NCBI RefSeq assembly: GCF_000299575.1
Contig: NZ_AMGO01000047.1
Location: forward strand, 1-64,000
DNA length: 64,000 nucleotides
Source of the DNA: Oceaniovalibus guishaninsula JLT2003
GTDB lineage: Bacteria; Pseudomonadota; Alphaproteobacteria; Rhodobacterales; Rhodobacteraceae
Direction: 5' to 3'
Made by a program: the position numbers and the translations under genes. Shown here in pieces: positions 41,049-50,167 of this stretch. Positions within the stretch are counted from its first letter, which is position 1, and each line of letters starts with the position of its first letter. The notes under the pieces were generated by a model that made no database searches, was not told the origin of the DNA, and was given only the letters and a program-made list of their open reading frames with translations.

Positions 41049-42628
41049 CACGCTTTCTCTCCTTCGTCTTCCATCCAGTTGCGCAGGATTTGCAGCGATT
41101 CCTCCTGCCGCTCGTCGATCAGCGCCCGCAGGCGATCCACGGCGCTGGGCTCGCCGGGACGGGCGCGGGTCGCCGCATCGCCGATCAGTTGCAGGCCAGT
41201 CTGCGGCGTGTCCTCGGGGTCGATCTCGCCCATCAAAGCGGGGGACCGGGGCGCGGCCTCGTCCGGGGCGGGCAGGGCGGCGGGTTTCGCCGACAGGATC
41301 GGGCGGACGACGAACAGGCCCAACGCGACGGCGACCAGCCCCAGCAAGCCAAGCTGGGCCAGCCGCATGGCGTCGATGTTGAACGCGCCCGCCAGTGCGC
41401 TGCCCGGCGCGCTGCCCTCGGTCGGTAACGGTTCGAACTGCATCGTCTTCAACGTCAGCGAATCGCCCCGTTCGGGGTTGAAGCCGACAGCCGAAGCGAC
41501 GAGTTCGCGCAGGGCCTCCATCTCCTCCTCGGGGCGGGGCTGCCATATCGGGGCGCCGTCGGCCCCCGTATCGAAGATGCCGTCGATCAGGACGGCGGTC
41601 GTCACGCGGTCGATGGCGCCCGGATTGCGCAGAACCTCGCGCTGAACCTCGCTGACCTCGTAATTCGTGCGCTCGCGGGTTTCACTGTTCTCGCTCTGGG
41701 ACTTGTCCCCGCCGCCGGCACCCTGTTCGTCGGGCAGGTTGCTGGCCACGGTCACATCGGCGCTGCCCTGATCCGACGATGTCGTGGCGATCTCGGACCG
41801 GTCCTGACTGATCGCCACGCGGCTGTCGGGGTCGATCCGCCGTTCGGTGATCTGTTCGCGCTCGGTCACGGTCTCGACGTTCACCTCGACCACGGCACGG
41901 CCATAGCCCACGCGCGCTTCCAGCAGACGCTCGACCTTGCTTTTCAGGGCGGCCGCCCGATCCGCCGCATCGCCTTGGCTGCTGCCCGCATCGTCGCCGC
42001 CCAGGATCACCCCGCCATTCGCGTCGATGATCGACACGTTCTCGGGCGACAGGCCGGTGACGGCGGACGCGACGAGATAGCGCAGCGCCCGCGCATGGGC
42101 GGCCGGAAGCCCCCCGGCGGCGGGCGTGACCGTCACCGATGCGGTCGACGGCATGTTGCGTTGAAAGGGGCGCCCGGCGGGGTTGGCGATGTGAACGCGC
42201 GCATGCTGGACGCCGGGGCTGGACACGATGGTGCGGGCCAGCTCGCCCTCCTTGGCGCGCCAATAGGCGGCGTCGAACATCTGGCTGGTCGTGCCGAACC
42301 CGGTCATCTGGTCCAGCAATTCGTAGCCTTGGGTCGGGTTGCTGGGCAGCCCTTCGCTGGCCATCGTCATCCGCAGCTGGTCGCGCTGGGCGCTGTCCAC
42401 GAAGATCGATGTGCCGCGGATGTCATAGGCCACGCCGCGCGCCTCCAGCGCCTGCACAACCTCGCCCGCGGCGCCGTCCTCCAGCCCGGCATAAAGCAGC
42501 GCCATGCCCGGCTGACTGGCCATCCGCGCCACGCCGAGGACGGCGGCGAACATCGCCAGTGCGGCCAGCCCCGCGATGATTCGACGGCGCATGGACAGTT
42601 CCGCCCAGACGTTTCCAATCTGCTCCAA
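41048..42628 (-). CDS. fliF: Flagellar MS-ring protein FliF
   Basis: A 526-residue protein forming the MS ring on which the flagellum is built. It has a first transmembrane helix near residues 14-35 and the ring-building motifs LLYAGLEDGAAGEVVQALEA and FGTTSQMFDAAYWRAKEGEL. The periplasmic region carries VIDANGGVILGG-like sequence, and a second transmembrane helix is near residue 425. The C-terminal FliG-binding tail ends LQILRNWMEDEGEKA. I place the start at TTG (42,628): AGGAGGT lies 6 nt upstream and the product begins MEQIGNVWAELSMRRR. An ATG at 42,688 would add 20 residues lacking a ribosome binding site. Confidence 0.93.
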   Translation of the reverse strand: MEQIGNVWAELSMRRRIIAGLAALAMFAAVLGVARMASQPGMALLYAGLEDGAAGEVVQALEARGVAYDIRGTSIFVDSAQRDQLRMTMASEGLPSNPTQGYELLDQMTGFGTTSQMFDAAYWRAKEGELARTIVSSPGVQHARVHIANPAGRPFQRNMPSTASVTVTPAAGGLPAAHARALRYLVASAVTGLSPENVSIIDANGGVILGGDDAGSSQGDAADRAAALKSKVERLLEARVGYGRAVVEVNVETVTEREQITERRIDPDSRVAISQDRSEIATTSSDQGSADVTVASNLPDEQGAGGGDKSQSENSETRERTNYEVSEVQREVLRNPGAIDRVTTAVLIDGIFDTGADGAPIWQPRPEEEMEALRELVASAVGFNPERGDSLTLKTMQFEPLPTEGSAPGSALAGAFNIDAMRLAQLGLLGLVAVALGLFVVRPILSAKPAALPAPDEAAPRSPALMGEIDPEDTPQTGLQLIGDAATRARPGEPSAVDRLRALIDERQEESLQILRNWMEDEGEKA

Positions 42629-42700
42629 GACCGACCTCCTGTCATTTGCGGGACTTCTGCCCCGGTCCGCTGCTTGCCGGTCCAACATGGCGGGCCGGCC

Positions 42701-42715
42701 TTAACATTCGGTTAG
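42701..42715. promoter_or_regulatory. Candidate CtrA box in the fliF/fliL divergent promoter region
   Basis: The sequence TTAACATTCGGTTAG fits the CtrA full site TTAA-N7-TTAA with one mismatch in the second half. It lies in the 137-bp gap between the divergent fliF and fliL operons, about 70 bp from the fliF start and 65 bp from the fliL start. CtrA controls flagellar genes in Caulobacter and in Rhodobacteraceae; binding here is inferred. Confidence 0.55.
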
Positions 42716-42765
42716 TCGGTTTGGGTTTATCTGACCGGCGACGAACGAAGGCAGGAGTTGATGCA

Positions 42766-43263
42766 ATGGCCGATGCAACCGCAGATGCAGGCGCCGCGCC
42801 GACCGGGCGCAAGAAGGGCAAGCTGGGGCTTGTCATCGGCCTTGCGGGGGCATTGGCGCTGGGTGGCGGCGGATTCTATGCCGCGCAATCGGGAATGATC
42901 TTCGGCTCCGCGAATCACGACGCGCATGGCGACAAGGAGGTCCGCGAGGCCGCTCCCTTGGGCGACATCGCCTTTGTGCCGCTGCCTGCGATGGTGGTGT
43001 CGCTGGCACCCGGCGCAAGTGCCAGCCATCTGAGTTTCGAGGCACAGCTGGAAGTGCCCGACAGCTATGGCCACGACGTGGAAAAGCTGGTGCCGCGCGT
43101 TGTCGACGTTCTCAACAGCTATCTGCGGGCGATCGACCCTGCGATGCTGGAGCGTCCCGCCGCCCTGACCCAACTGCGCGCGCAAATGCTGCGCCGAGTC
43201 CAGATCGTCGTCGGGGAAGGGCGGGTCAACGATCTGCTGATCATGGAATTCGTATTGAGCTGA
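42766..43263 (+). CDS. fliL: Flagellar basal body-associated protein FliL
   Basis: A 165-residue membrane protein that surrounds the stator ring and stabilises motor torque. A short basic cytoplasmic N-terminus (RKKGKLGL) is followed by one transmembrane helix (about residues 22-42) and a periplasmic FliL domain. That domain contains PLPAMVVSLAPGASASHLSF near residue 73 and RVVDVLNSYLRAIDPAML near 110. AGGAG lies 8 nt before the ATG. It opens the plus-strand motor operon, divergent from fliF. A second, shorter FliL-like gene lies at 52.4 kb. Confidence 0.92.
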   Translation: MADATADAGAAPTGRKKGKLGLVIGLAGALALGGGGFYAAQSGMIFGSANHDAHGDKEVREAAPLGDIAFVPLPAMVVSLAPGASASHLSFEAQLEVPDSYGHDVEKLVPRVVDVLNSYLRAIDPAMLERPAALTQLRAQMLRRVQIVVGEGRVNDLLIMEFVLS

Positions 43264-43273
43264 GGAGAGACAG

Positions 43274-43747
43274 ATGGCCATGATGGCGGATATTTTGCTG
43301 ATTGCAGGCGCGCTGGGCGTCGCATTCTATTGCTTCGTGCTGTCGCGGCGGCTGACACGGTTTACCGACCTCGAACGCGGGGTCGGCGGTGCGGTGGCAG
43401 TCCTGTCGGCGCAGGTCGATGACCTGACGCGGACCCTGGAAAAGGCACGCCAGGCCGGCGAGTCGTCGTCAGCGGCCTTGCAGGAAGTTACGGAACGCGC
43501 TGCCGAGGTCACGCAGAGGGCCGAGGATGCGTCGCGCAGGCTGGAACTGCACCTAGCGGCTTTGCACGATCTGCCGCCGCGAACGGAACCGCCGGCAAGG
43601 CCCGACGCGGCGGCGCCATCGACCGACCCGTCCGAGCAGGAGGAGGTAGAAGCGCCACTGGTCTTTTCGCATCCGGTGCGTGCGGCCACGCCCCCGGTGC
43701 AATCGTTCTTCGCGGCCATGTCCGGCCTTGCGGGGGCGCCGGCATGA
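43274..43747 (+). CDS. Membrane-anchored hypothetical protein of the motor operon
   Basis: A 157-residue protein with one N-terminal transmembrane helix (ILLIAGALGVAFYCFVLSRR). A predicted coiled coil follows (about 30-95: LSAQVDDLTRTLEKARQAGE and following). A Pro/Glu-rich linker leads to a short C-terminal motif HPVRAATPPVQSFFAAMSGL. It resembles alphaproteobacterial proteins annotated DUF6468 next to fliL and motE; that label is from memory and tentative. The location between fliL and the MotE-like gene suggests a stator- or basal-body-associated role. It overlaps the next gene by ATGA. Confidence 0.72.
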   Translation: MAMMADILLIAGALGVAFYCFVLSRRLTRFTDLERGVGGAVAVLSAQVDDLTRTLEKARQAGESSSAALQEVTERAAEVTQRAEDASRRLELHLAALHDLPPRTEPPARPDAAAPSTDPSEQEEVEAPLVFSHPVRAATPPVQSFFAAMSGLAGAPA

Positions 43748-44325
43748 CCCGCCGCAAGGTCGCGGCGCGGGCGCGCCGAATGGGGATCGGGGCCTTGCCG
43801 CTTCTTGCGGGGCTGCTGATGGCGTCTGGTCTGCTGAGGATCGGTGACGGCACGGGCCAGGCCATCGCACGAGAGTTGAGCGCCCTGACCCAGGCCGAGC
43901 AAGCGGATGCAAACGGGGATGAGATCGCCGAAATTCTCGCCGGATTGAAGGATCGCGCGGCGCAGCTCGACCTGCGCGCCGAAAGGCTGACCGAGCGCGA
44001 GACGGCGCTGGCTGCTGCCGAGACCCGTATCGCGGAACAGCTTGATCGCCTGGAGGAGGCGGAACAGGCGCTGGATGCCAAGATGCGCCTGGCCGATTCG
44101 GCTGCCGACGACGATCTGGCGCGTCTGACCAGCGTCTATGAGGCGATGAAGCCCAGGGACGCCGCAGCCCTGTTCGAGGAGATGGAGCCGCAATTCGCGG
44201 CCGGGTTTCTGGGACGGATGCGCGCCGACGCAGCGGCGGCGATCATGGCGGGTCTGGCCCCGGAAACTGCCTATTCGGTCAGCGTCATGCTGGCGGGGCG
44301 GCACGTCACGCGCGACGAGGGATAA
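43744..44325 (+). CDS. MotE-like motility protein
   Basis: A 193-residue protein with an N-terminal signal or membrane anchor (residues 15-33), then a coiled coil (about 50-115: ELSALTQAEQADANGDEIAE, then TERETALAAAETRIAEQLDR). The C-terminal MgtE-N-like domain reads YEAMKPRDAAALFEEMEP and MRADAAAAIMAGLAPETAYS. MotE of Sinorhizobium is a periplasmic chaperone that stabilises MotC and its paralogues share this layout; I infer a similar stator assembly role. The gene overlaps its upstream neighbour and precedes motA by 75 bp. Confidence 0.8.
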   Translation: MTRRKVAARARRMGIGALPLLAGLLMASGLLRIGDGTGQAIARELSALTQAEQADANGDEIAEILAGLKDRAAQLDLRAERLTERETALAAAETRIAEQLDRLEEAEQALDAKMRLADSAADDDLARLTSVYEAMKPRDAAALFEEMEPQFAAGFLGRMRADAAAAIMAGLAPETAYSVSVMLAGRHVTRDEG

Positions 44326-44400
44326 AGACGGGCATCTGCGAGGGCTTTTTTAACCCGCCGCAGGCATCGTCCAGCAACGGTTCGAATCTCGGGGGCGGAA

Positions 44401-45264
44401 ATGATCGGAATTGTCGGCGTCCTGATGGTCGTCATCATGGTCTTCGGTGGCTATCTGGCTGCCGGAGGCAAGATGGGCATCATCCTGAAATCCCTGCCAT
44501 TCGAGATGACGATGATCCTCGGCGCGGCCATCGGCGCGTTTCTTCTGTCCAATGACGGGGCTTCGGTCAAAAAGACGCTGAAGGATATGGGCCGTGTGTT
44601 CAAAGGGCCCAGGTGGAAGCCAGCCGATTATCGCGAATTGCTTTGCCTGCTGTTCGAACTGATCCGGCTGTCGAAATCCAATCCGCTGGAACTGGAATCC
44701 CATATCGAAGGGCCAAAGGATTCGGCCATTTTCAACAAGTATCCCCGTATCCAGGCGGATCACGAGGCCGTGGAGCTGATCTGCGACACGCTGCGGTCGG
44801 CTTCGATGAATTACGACGATCCCCACCAGGTCGAGGATGTCCTCGAAAAGCGGATTGAGGCGCATAACCACCACGCGATGCATTCCAGCCATGCGCTTCA
44901 GACGATCGCCGACGGCCTTCCGGCATTGGGTATTGTCGCGGCGGTTCTGGGCGTTATCAAGACGATGGCCTCGATCGACCAGCCGCCCGAGGTTCTGGGA
45001 AAACTCATCGGCGGCGCGCTGGTCGGCACGTTCCTGGGCGTTTTTCTGGCCTATGGATTCGTGGGCCCCTTCGCAACGAAATTGAAGGCGGTGGTCGAGG
45101 AGGACGCGCATTTCTATCAGCTGATCCGCGAAGTGCTGGTTGCAAACCTGCACAACCATTCCCCGAATATCTGCATAGAGGTCGGCCGGCAGAACGCCCC
45201 GCACCATCTTCGCCCCAACTTCGCGGATCTCGAGGACGCATTGCGGAACGTGAAGGCAGCTTGA
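44401..45264 (+). CDS. motA: Flagellar motor stator protein MotA
   Basis: A 287-residue inner-membrane stator subunit that converts ion flow to torque. Helices near residues 4-22 and 33-50 are followed by a cytoplasmic loop with FELIRLSKSNPLELESHIE near 83 (charged residues that engage FliG). TM3 has DGLPALGIVAAVLGVIKTMA near residue 170 with the channel proline, and TM4 has FLGVFLAYGFVGPFATKLKA near 212. Its partner MotB is not in the window; instead a TPR protein follows, overlapping by TGATG. The 75-bp leader has a TTAACC half-site. Confidence 0.95.
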   Translation: MIGIVGVLMVVIMVFGGYLAAGGKMGIILKSLPFEMTMILGAAIGAFLLSNDGASVKKTLKDMGRVFKGPRWKPADYRELLCLLFELIRLSKSNPLELESHIEGPKDSAIFNKYPRIQADHEAVELICDTLRSASMNYDDPHQVEDVLEKRIEAHNHHAMHSSHALQTIADGLPALGIVAAVLGVIKTMASIDQPPEVLGKLIGGALVGTFLGVFLAYGFVGPFATKLKAVVEEDAHFYQLIREVLVANLHNHSPNICIEVGRQNAPHHLRPNFADLEDALRNVKAA

Positions 45265-47240
45265 TGGCAAGGTATCTTGTGGCAACCCTTGCGACCGGCC
45301 TGCTTGCAACAAACGCGGCACTGGCCGAATCCGTAAGGGTCAGAACGGCAGAACACGACGGGTTTACCCGGATCGTCGTCGACTTCACGACGCGACGCGA
45401 ATGGACGTTGGCGGCGGTGGAGGGCGATCAGGTATTGCGTATCCAGGACGGGATGCCAAGCTATGATCTGAGCGACGCATTCCGGCGGATAACCGATCGC
45501 CGGGTCCGCGGGCTGTCTGACGACGGGAATGGCGGCCTTCGCGTGGGCTTGAACTGCGACTGCGTAGTGCAGACCACGACAAGGGCAAATGGCGGGCTTA
45601 TCCTCGATGTCATGGACCGCGACGTCACGGCCGGCCCGCCCGTCTGGGCCTGGATGGATGTGCCGCCGCCCGTGTTGCTACCCGGCAATCTGACATCGGC
45701 ACTTAATAATGCATCAGCGCCGAAGGACGCCAACGACAGACAGAATGAGTTGAGGCGCGAAGTCTCGGCGCAGCTTGCGCGCGGTGTCGCGCAGGGCCTG
45801 GTCGAACTCGATCCGGAACGCCCCATGGACGATCGCGGTTCGGCGCCCGACCCTGCGCCGGGACATGTCAGCATCACGACAGCCGCCGACCGCGACCGCA
45901 CGATGGCGCCCGAGAACGCGGAAGTGGCCTGCATCGGCCCGGAAGCGCTGGATGTCGCGTCATGGAAGCCCGAAGGGTGGCCGGATCGCTGGATCGGCGG
46001 TTCCTTCGCCGCGCTGACCGATGCGGCGGACAGGCCCGACCCGAATGCCCTGAAGACCCGTGTCAGACATCTGCTGTTCCTCGGCTTTGGCGCCGAGGCT
46101 GCGCAGATGCTCCACGCGGCCGAGGCGTCGGCGGTTATCGTCCCCGATGCGGGGGTGATGGCGGAAATGGCCGCCCTGACGGATGGGCCGGCCGACGCGC
46201 CGCTGCTGTCGGGCCAGGCCGCCTGTGCCGGACCCGGCATTGTCTGGGCGCTGCTGGCCGATGGCCGGTCCTTCCCCCGCACGGCCGGGGTCGAAGGATT
46301 GCTGACCGAATTCTCCCGCCTTCCGTCGCATCTTCGGACCAACCTCGGTCCGCGGCTGGTAGCGGAACTGATCGCACTGCAAATGCCCAATATCGCGGCC
46401 GAAGTCGACGCCGCGGTCAAGCGGGGCAATCCGCCGGCTGACGCGAAAACCGCCATGATGACGGCCCGCATCGCCACAGAGGACGGACGCCCCGAGGACG
46501 CGCGAGAATCGGCGCAAGCTGTCATAAAGGCCCGCTCGCCGGATGCCGTCGAGGCGATGCGCCTCATGCTTGAACAGGCCGAACGATACCCGGACCTTGT
46601 CTCGCCCGATCTGCCCGATCAGGCGCTTGCGCTGGCCTTCGAAGCGGAAAGCCCTGAGCGGGAGGAACTGACGCTGGCGACCATCCGCCTTATGGCCGGG
46701 AAAGGCGACATCGCGGGCGGCTTCGGGGAACTGCTGCGCCTGCGTGACGCAACCGACGAAACCGACATTCAGGATGCCGATGTCGTCACACGTCTTCACG
46801 GCGCGCTGAACGATACGCCTTCGGACGACGGGTTTGTTCGGCTGGCGGCGCAGTCCGTCCGCGACTGGCCGCCCGTCGACGACGAGGAACTGCGTGTCGC
46901 GCGCGCCAAGCGTCTGACCGACCTCGGACTGCACAGGATTGCCCGATCCGTGCTGTCGGGGTTCGACGCTCCTCCCGGCCGGGCAGAGCGCCTGATTCTC
47001 GCCAGGATCCAGCTGAACGACGACGACCCGGACCTTGCCGAGAGTTATCTTGCCGGGCTGGAAGGCCCGGATGTGGTATCGTTGAAGGCGTTGATCGAGG
47101 AAGCGAGGGCGGCGCAACAGGCAATCGCCGCCGAACCGCTTCCCGTGGACGTTCAGAACCCCGCGACGGCGCGCCGGGAACTGCTGGACGGCAGTCGCGC
47201 GATCCGGGCCGAGGTGGAAGCGTTGCTTGGCCAGCGATGA
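45264..47240 (+). CDS. Secreted repeat protein of the motA operon, function unknown
   Basis: A 658-residue protein with signal peptide MARYLVATLATGLLATNAAL and cleavage near LAE. Residues about 22-110 resemble an AMIN-like beta domain (HDGFTRIVVDFTTRREWTLA). A linker follows, and then from about 240 to the end there is a helical, TPR-like solenoid (RVRHLLFLGFGAEAAQMLHA and many similar helices). No catalytic motif is visible. It is translationally coupled to motA, followed by the transglycosylase and flhA. The position and periplasmic location suggest a stator or peptidoglycan-facing motor component. The rhizobial MotC/MotD pair occupies a comparable place but does not obviously match. Confidence 0.75.
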   Translation: MARYLVATLATGLLATNAALAESVRVRTAEHDGFTRIVVDFTTRREWTLAAVEGDQVLRIQDGMPSYDLSDAFRRITDRRVRGLSDDGNGGLRVGLNCDCVVQTTTRANGGLILDVMDRDVTAGPPVWAWMDVPPPVLLPGNLTSALNNASAPKDANDRQNELRREVSAQLARGVAQGLVELDPERPMDDRGSAPDPAPGHVSITTAADRDRTMAPENAEVACIGPEALDVASWKPEGWPDRWIGGSFAALTDAADRPDPNALKTRVRHLLFLGFGAEAAQMLHAAEASAVIVPDAGVMAEMAALTDGPADAPLLSGQAACAGPGIVWALLADGRSFPRTAGVEGLLTEFSRLPSHLRTNLGPRLVAELIALQMPNIAAEVDAAVKRGNPPADAKTAMMTARIATEDGRPEDARESAQAVIKARSPDAVEAMRLMLEQAERYPDLVSPDLPDQALALAFEAESPEREELTLATIRLMAGKGDIAGGFGELLRLRDATDETDIQDADVVTRLHGALNDTPSDDGFVRLAAQSVRDWPPVDDEELRVARAKRLTDLGLHRIARSVLSGFDAPPGRAERLILARIQLNDDDPDLAESYLAGLEGPDVVSLKALIEEARAAQQAIAAEPLPVDVQNPATARRELLDGSRAIRAEVEALLGQR

Positions 47241-47313
47241 CCCGGCGCATGGTTACGGTTTATCAACCAACCCGTCCTAATGGTGAAGCGCAACACCATC
47301 GCGCAGGACTTTC

Positions 47314-48048
47314 ATGCCGCCAGATGCAGACAGATTATCGGCGGGCGTTATCCGCCTTGTTGTCCGACGGATCGCGGCATCGGCTTTCTTCGGCTTCGCA
47401 AGCGCTAGCGCCGCCGCAGCATCATTTGCGGATGGCGACGTCTGCGCCAAGGCCGCCCAGGTGGCCGCCGACGAAACCGGCGTTCCGTTCGATGTGCTGA
47501 TGGCCATTTCCCTGACCGAAACGGGACGCAAGCAGAATGGCAGAACCACCGCCTGGCCGTGGACCGTCAACACGGAAGGCAAGGGAACCTGGTTCGACGA
47601 TTACGGGGCCGCGTTGAGCTATGCGCGGCAAAGCCAGGCCGCCGGCGCGCGCAGCTTCGATGTCGGGTGCTTCCAGATCAACTATCGCTGGCACGGCCAG
47701 CATTTCGCATCGCTCGACGCCATGTTCGACCCGCTGGTAAATGCGCGCTATGCCGCGCGGTTTCTCAGCAACCTGCACGCGGAATACGGCGATTGGCAGC
47801 AGGCCGCCGGCGCGTTTCACTCCCGCACCGAAGTGCATGCCGCGCGCTACCGGAAGATCTTTGCGGGCTTCCGTTCCGAAATCGGGCAGGACGCCGGCGG
47901 ATACATACCCGATCAGCCACCGGCCCGGCAGGTGACAGCAATTGTCGCAAACGCTTTTCCCCTTCTAAGGACCGGCGCATCGCGCGGGGGCGGGTCGCTG
48001 GTGCCTCTCGACGCGGCGCCGCGTCCCTTGTTCGACCTCGGCGGATGA
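47314..48048 (+). CDS. Flagellar lytic transglycosylase (SltF-like)
   Basis: A 244-residue periplasmic muramidase-like enzyme with a signal peptide ending near SAAAASF. The SLT fold shows the catalytic glutamate in LMAISLTETGRKQNG near residue 70, SFDVGCFQINYRWHGQHF near 113, and AARFLSNLHAEYGDWQQAAG near 145. In Rhodobacter sphaeroides, SltF opens peptidoglycan for rod growth and is recruited by FlgJ; no flgJ is seen here. The ATG is 73 bp after the TPR gene, with CAGGA upstream. The gene ends 38 bp before flhA. Confidence 0.85.
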   Translation: MPPDADRLSAGVIRLVVRRIAASAFFGFASASAAAASFADGDVCAKAAQVAADETGVPFDVLMAISLTETGRKQNGRTTAWPWTVNTEGKGTWFDDYGAALSYARQSQAAGARSFDVGCFQINYRWHGQHFASLDAMFDPLVNARYAARFLSNLHAEYGDWQQAAGAFHSRTEVHAARYRKIFAGFRSEIGQDAGGYIPDQPPARQVTAIVANAFPLLRTGASRGGGSLVPLDAAPRPLFDLGG

Positions 48049-48085
48049 CGACGCCTTATTTCCTTTTCTCAACAAGGCTTGAGAC

Positions 48086-50167
48086 ATGACGTTCGATATC
48101 AGGCAGGTGTTCCAGCCCACCGTCCTTCTGGCGCTGGCCTTGATGGCGATCATCGTCATGATGATCCTTCCGGTGCCGGCCTGGGTGCTCGATATCGGGC
48201 TGGCGGCTTCGTTCGCGCTAGCCATCCTGATGTTCACCGTCACGCTGTTCATCGAGCGGCCGCTCGACTTCTCGGCGTTTCCGACGATCCTGCTGGCGTC
48301 GCTGATGCTGCGGCTTTCGCTGAACGTGTCGTCCACCAAGCTGATCATCGGGCAGGGGCACACCGGACCCAACGCGGCGGGCGACGTGATCGAGGGATTC
48401 GCGATGTTCGTAATGGGCGGCAGCGTCTTTCTGGGCCTCGTCGTCTTCGGGGTGCTGCTGATCGTCAACTTCATCGTCATCACCAAGGGCGCCGCCCGCA
48501 TGGCCGAGGTCGGCGCGCGTTTCGCCTTGGACGGAATGCCCGGAAAGCAGCTGGCCATCGACAGCGACATGAGCGCGGGCGCCATCGACCATGCCGAAGC
48601 CAAGGCCCGCCGTGAACGCGATCAGCACGAAACGACGTTCTTCGGGTCGCTGGACGGGGCGTCCAAGTTCGTCAAGGGCGATGCCGTCGCCGGGCTGCTG
48701 ATCACGCTGCTGAACCTGGTGATGGGGCTGATCATCGGCCTTGTCCTGCACGACATGCCCATCGGGGACGCGTTCAAGACCTATGCCATTCTGACTGTCG
48801 GCGATGGGTTGGTGACGCAGATTCCGGCCGTCATCATCTCGATCGCTTCCGCATTGCTGCTGGCACGGGGCGGGGCGACCGGATCGACGGATTTGGCGAT
48901 CTTCGCGCAACTTGGGCGGTATCCTTCGGCGCTGATCACGGTCGCGGTCCTGCTGGCGCTGTTCGCGCTGGTGCCGGGGTTGCCGTTCGTTCCGTTCATG
49001 GCCGGGGCCGGCGTTCTGGGCTATGCGGGCTGGCGCGCCGCCCGCGCCGCGCGCGACCGGGCGGCCATGCCGGCGGCATCCGAAGCGGACACGCCGGCAG
49101 CGGCGCCCGGCCTTGGCGACATTCTGGAGCTTGACGACATCCATCTGGAATTCGCGCCGGACCTGGTGCCGATGATCCTCGATCCCGCGACGGGGCTGGA
49201 TGCCCGGATCGGCAACATGCGCAACCATGTGGCGACGCAGTTCGGCCTTATCCTGCCCGAGATCCGGTTGACCGACGACGCATCGCTTCGGTCCGGCACC
49301 TATGTCATCCGCATCCAGGGCGTCGAACAGGTGCGCGATCATCTATACCCGGATCGGGTTCTGGCGCTTCTCTCCGACCGCCGGTCCGACCTGCCCGGCG
49401 GCGAGGACGTGGCCGAGCCGGTCTATCGCGCCCCCGCGCGCTGGATCGACACCCGCTTTCGCGACGAGGTCGCGCTGACCGGCATCACCACCGTCACCCC
49501 GGCCGAGGTTCTGGCGACGCATCTGCTGGAAGTGATGAAGCAGAACTTCGCGCGGCTGCTGACGCTCAAGTCGCTGCGGCGTCTGCTGGACGAATTCACC
49601 CGCCTCAGCGACCCGGACCGCGCCCAGGCCAACAGGCGTCTCATCGACGAACTGGTGCCGGATCGCGTGCCGATCGACCTGCTGCTGGCGGTCCTGCGCC
49701 TGCTGCTGGACGAACGGGTCTCGATCCGCAATCTGCCGCTGATCCTTGAAACCATCGCGGCCTCGCGCAGCGCCGCCAGCACCGCCGAAACCATCTGCGA
49801 GGAGGTCCGCCAGAGGCTGGGGTTCCAGCTTGTCGCGGAGTTGAAGCGCGCGGACGGCACCGTGCCGCTTATGCAACTGGCCCCCGAGTGGGAAGAGATG
49901 TTCGCTGCCCATGACATGAGCGGGCCGAACGGCGATTCGCAGGTCGCCCTGCCGCCCGATGCGTTCAACCGTCTGGCCAGTTCGGCGGCGGACAAGCTGG
50001 CCAAGGCGGCCGAGGACGGCATCTATCCCGCCCTTCTGACCAGCACCCGGCGGCGTCGCTTCGTTCGGTTGGTTCTGGCGGCAAAGGGCATCGCCAATCC
50101 GGTCCTCAGCTTCGAGGAGCTGGGCACGAATGCCCGGCCCGCCCTGATCGGGATGGTGCCCGCGTGA
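48086..50167 (+). CDS. flhA: Flagellar export gate protein FlhA
   Basis: A 693-residue component of the type III export gate. The N-terminal half has about eight transmembrane helices with the FHIPEP-family stretch LRLSLNVSSTKLIIGQGHTG near residue 74 and GMPGKQLAIDSDMSAG near 150. The C-terminal cytoplasmic domain (about 345-693) docks chaperone-substrate complexes and includes LLDEFTRLSDPDR and LVPDRVPIDLLLAVLRLLLD. It opens the overlapping set flhA-fliR-flhB-fliJ-like. ACAAGGCTTGAGAC precedes the ATG. Confidence 0.96.
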   Translation: MTFDIRQVFQPTVLLALALMAIIVMMILPVPAWVLDIGLAASFALAILMFTVTLFIERPLDFSAFPTILLASLMLRLSLNVSSTKLIIGQGHTGPNAAGDVIEGFAMFVMGGSVFLGLVVFGVLLIVNFIVITKGAARMAEVGARFALDGMPGKQLAIDSDMSAGAIDHAEAKARRERDQHETTFFGSLDGASKFVKGDAVAGLLITLLNLVMGLIIGLVLHDMPIGDAFKTYAILTVGDGLVTQIPAVIISIASALLLARGGATGSTDLAIFAQLGRYPSALITVAVLLALFALVPGLPFVPFMAGAGVLGYAGWRAARAARDRAAMPAASEADTPAAAPGLGDILELDDIHLEFAPDLVPMILDPATGLDARIGNMRNHVATQFGLILPEIRLTDDASLRSGTYVIRIQGVEQVRDHLYPDRVLALLSDRRSDLPGGEDVAEPVYRAPARWIDTRFRDEVALTGITTVTPAEVLATHLLEVMKQNFARLLTLKSLRRLLDEFTRLSDPDRAQANRRLIDELVPDRVPIDLLLAVLRLLLDERVSIRNLPLILETIAASRSAASTAETICEEVRQRLGFQLVAELKRADGTVPLMQLAPEWEEMFAAHDMSGPNGDSQVALPPDAFNRLASSAADKLAKAAEDGIYPALLTSTRRRRFVRLVLAAKGIANPVLSFEELGTNARPALIGMVPA

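Noticed and set aside
44325-44400. TTAACC ahead of motA as a CtrA full site
   Set aside because: The partner half at the required 7-bp spacing is missing, leaving only a half site.
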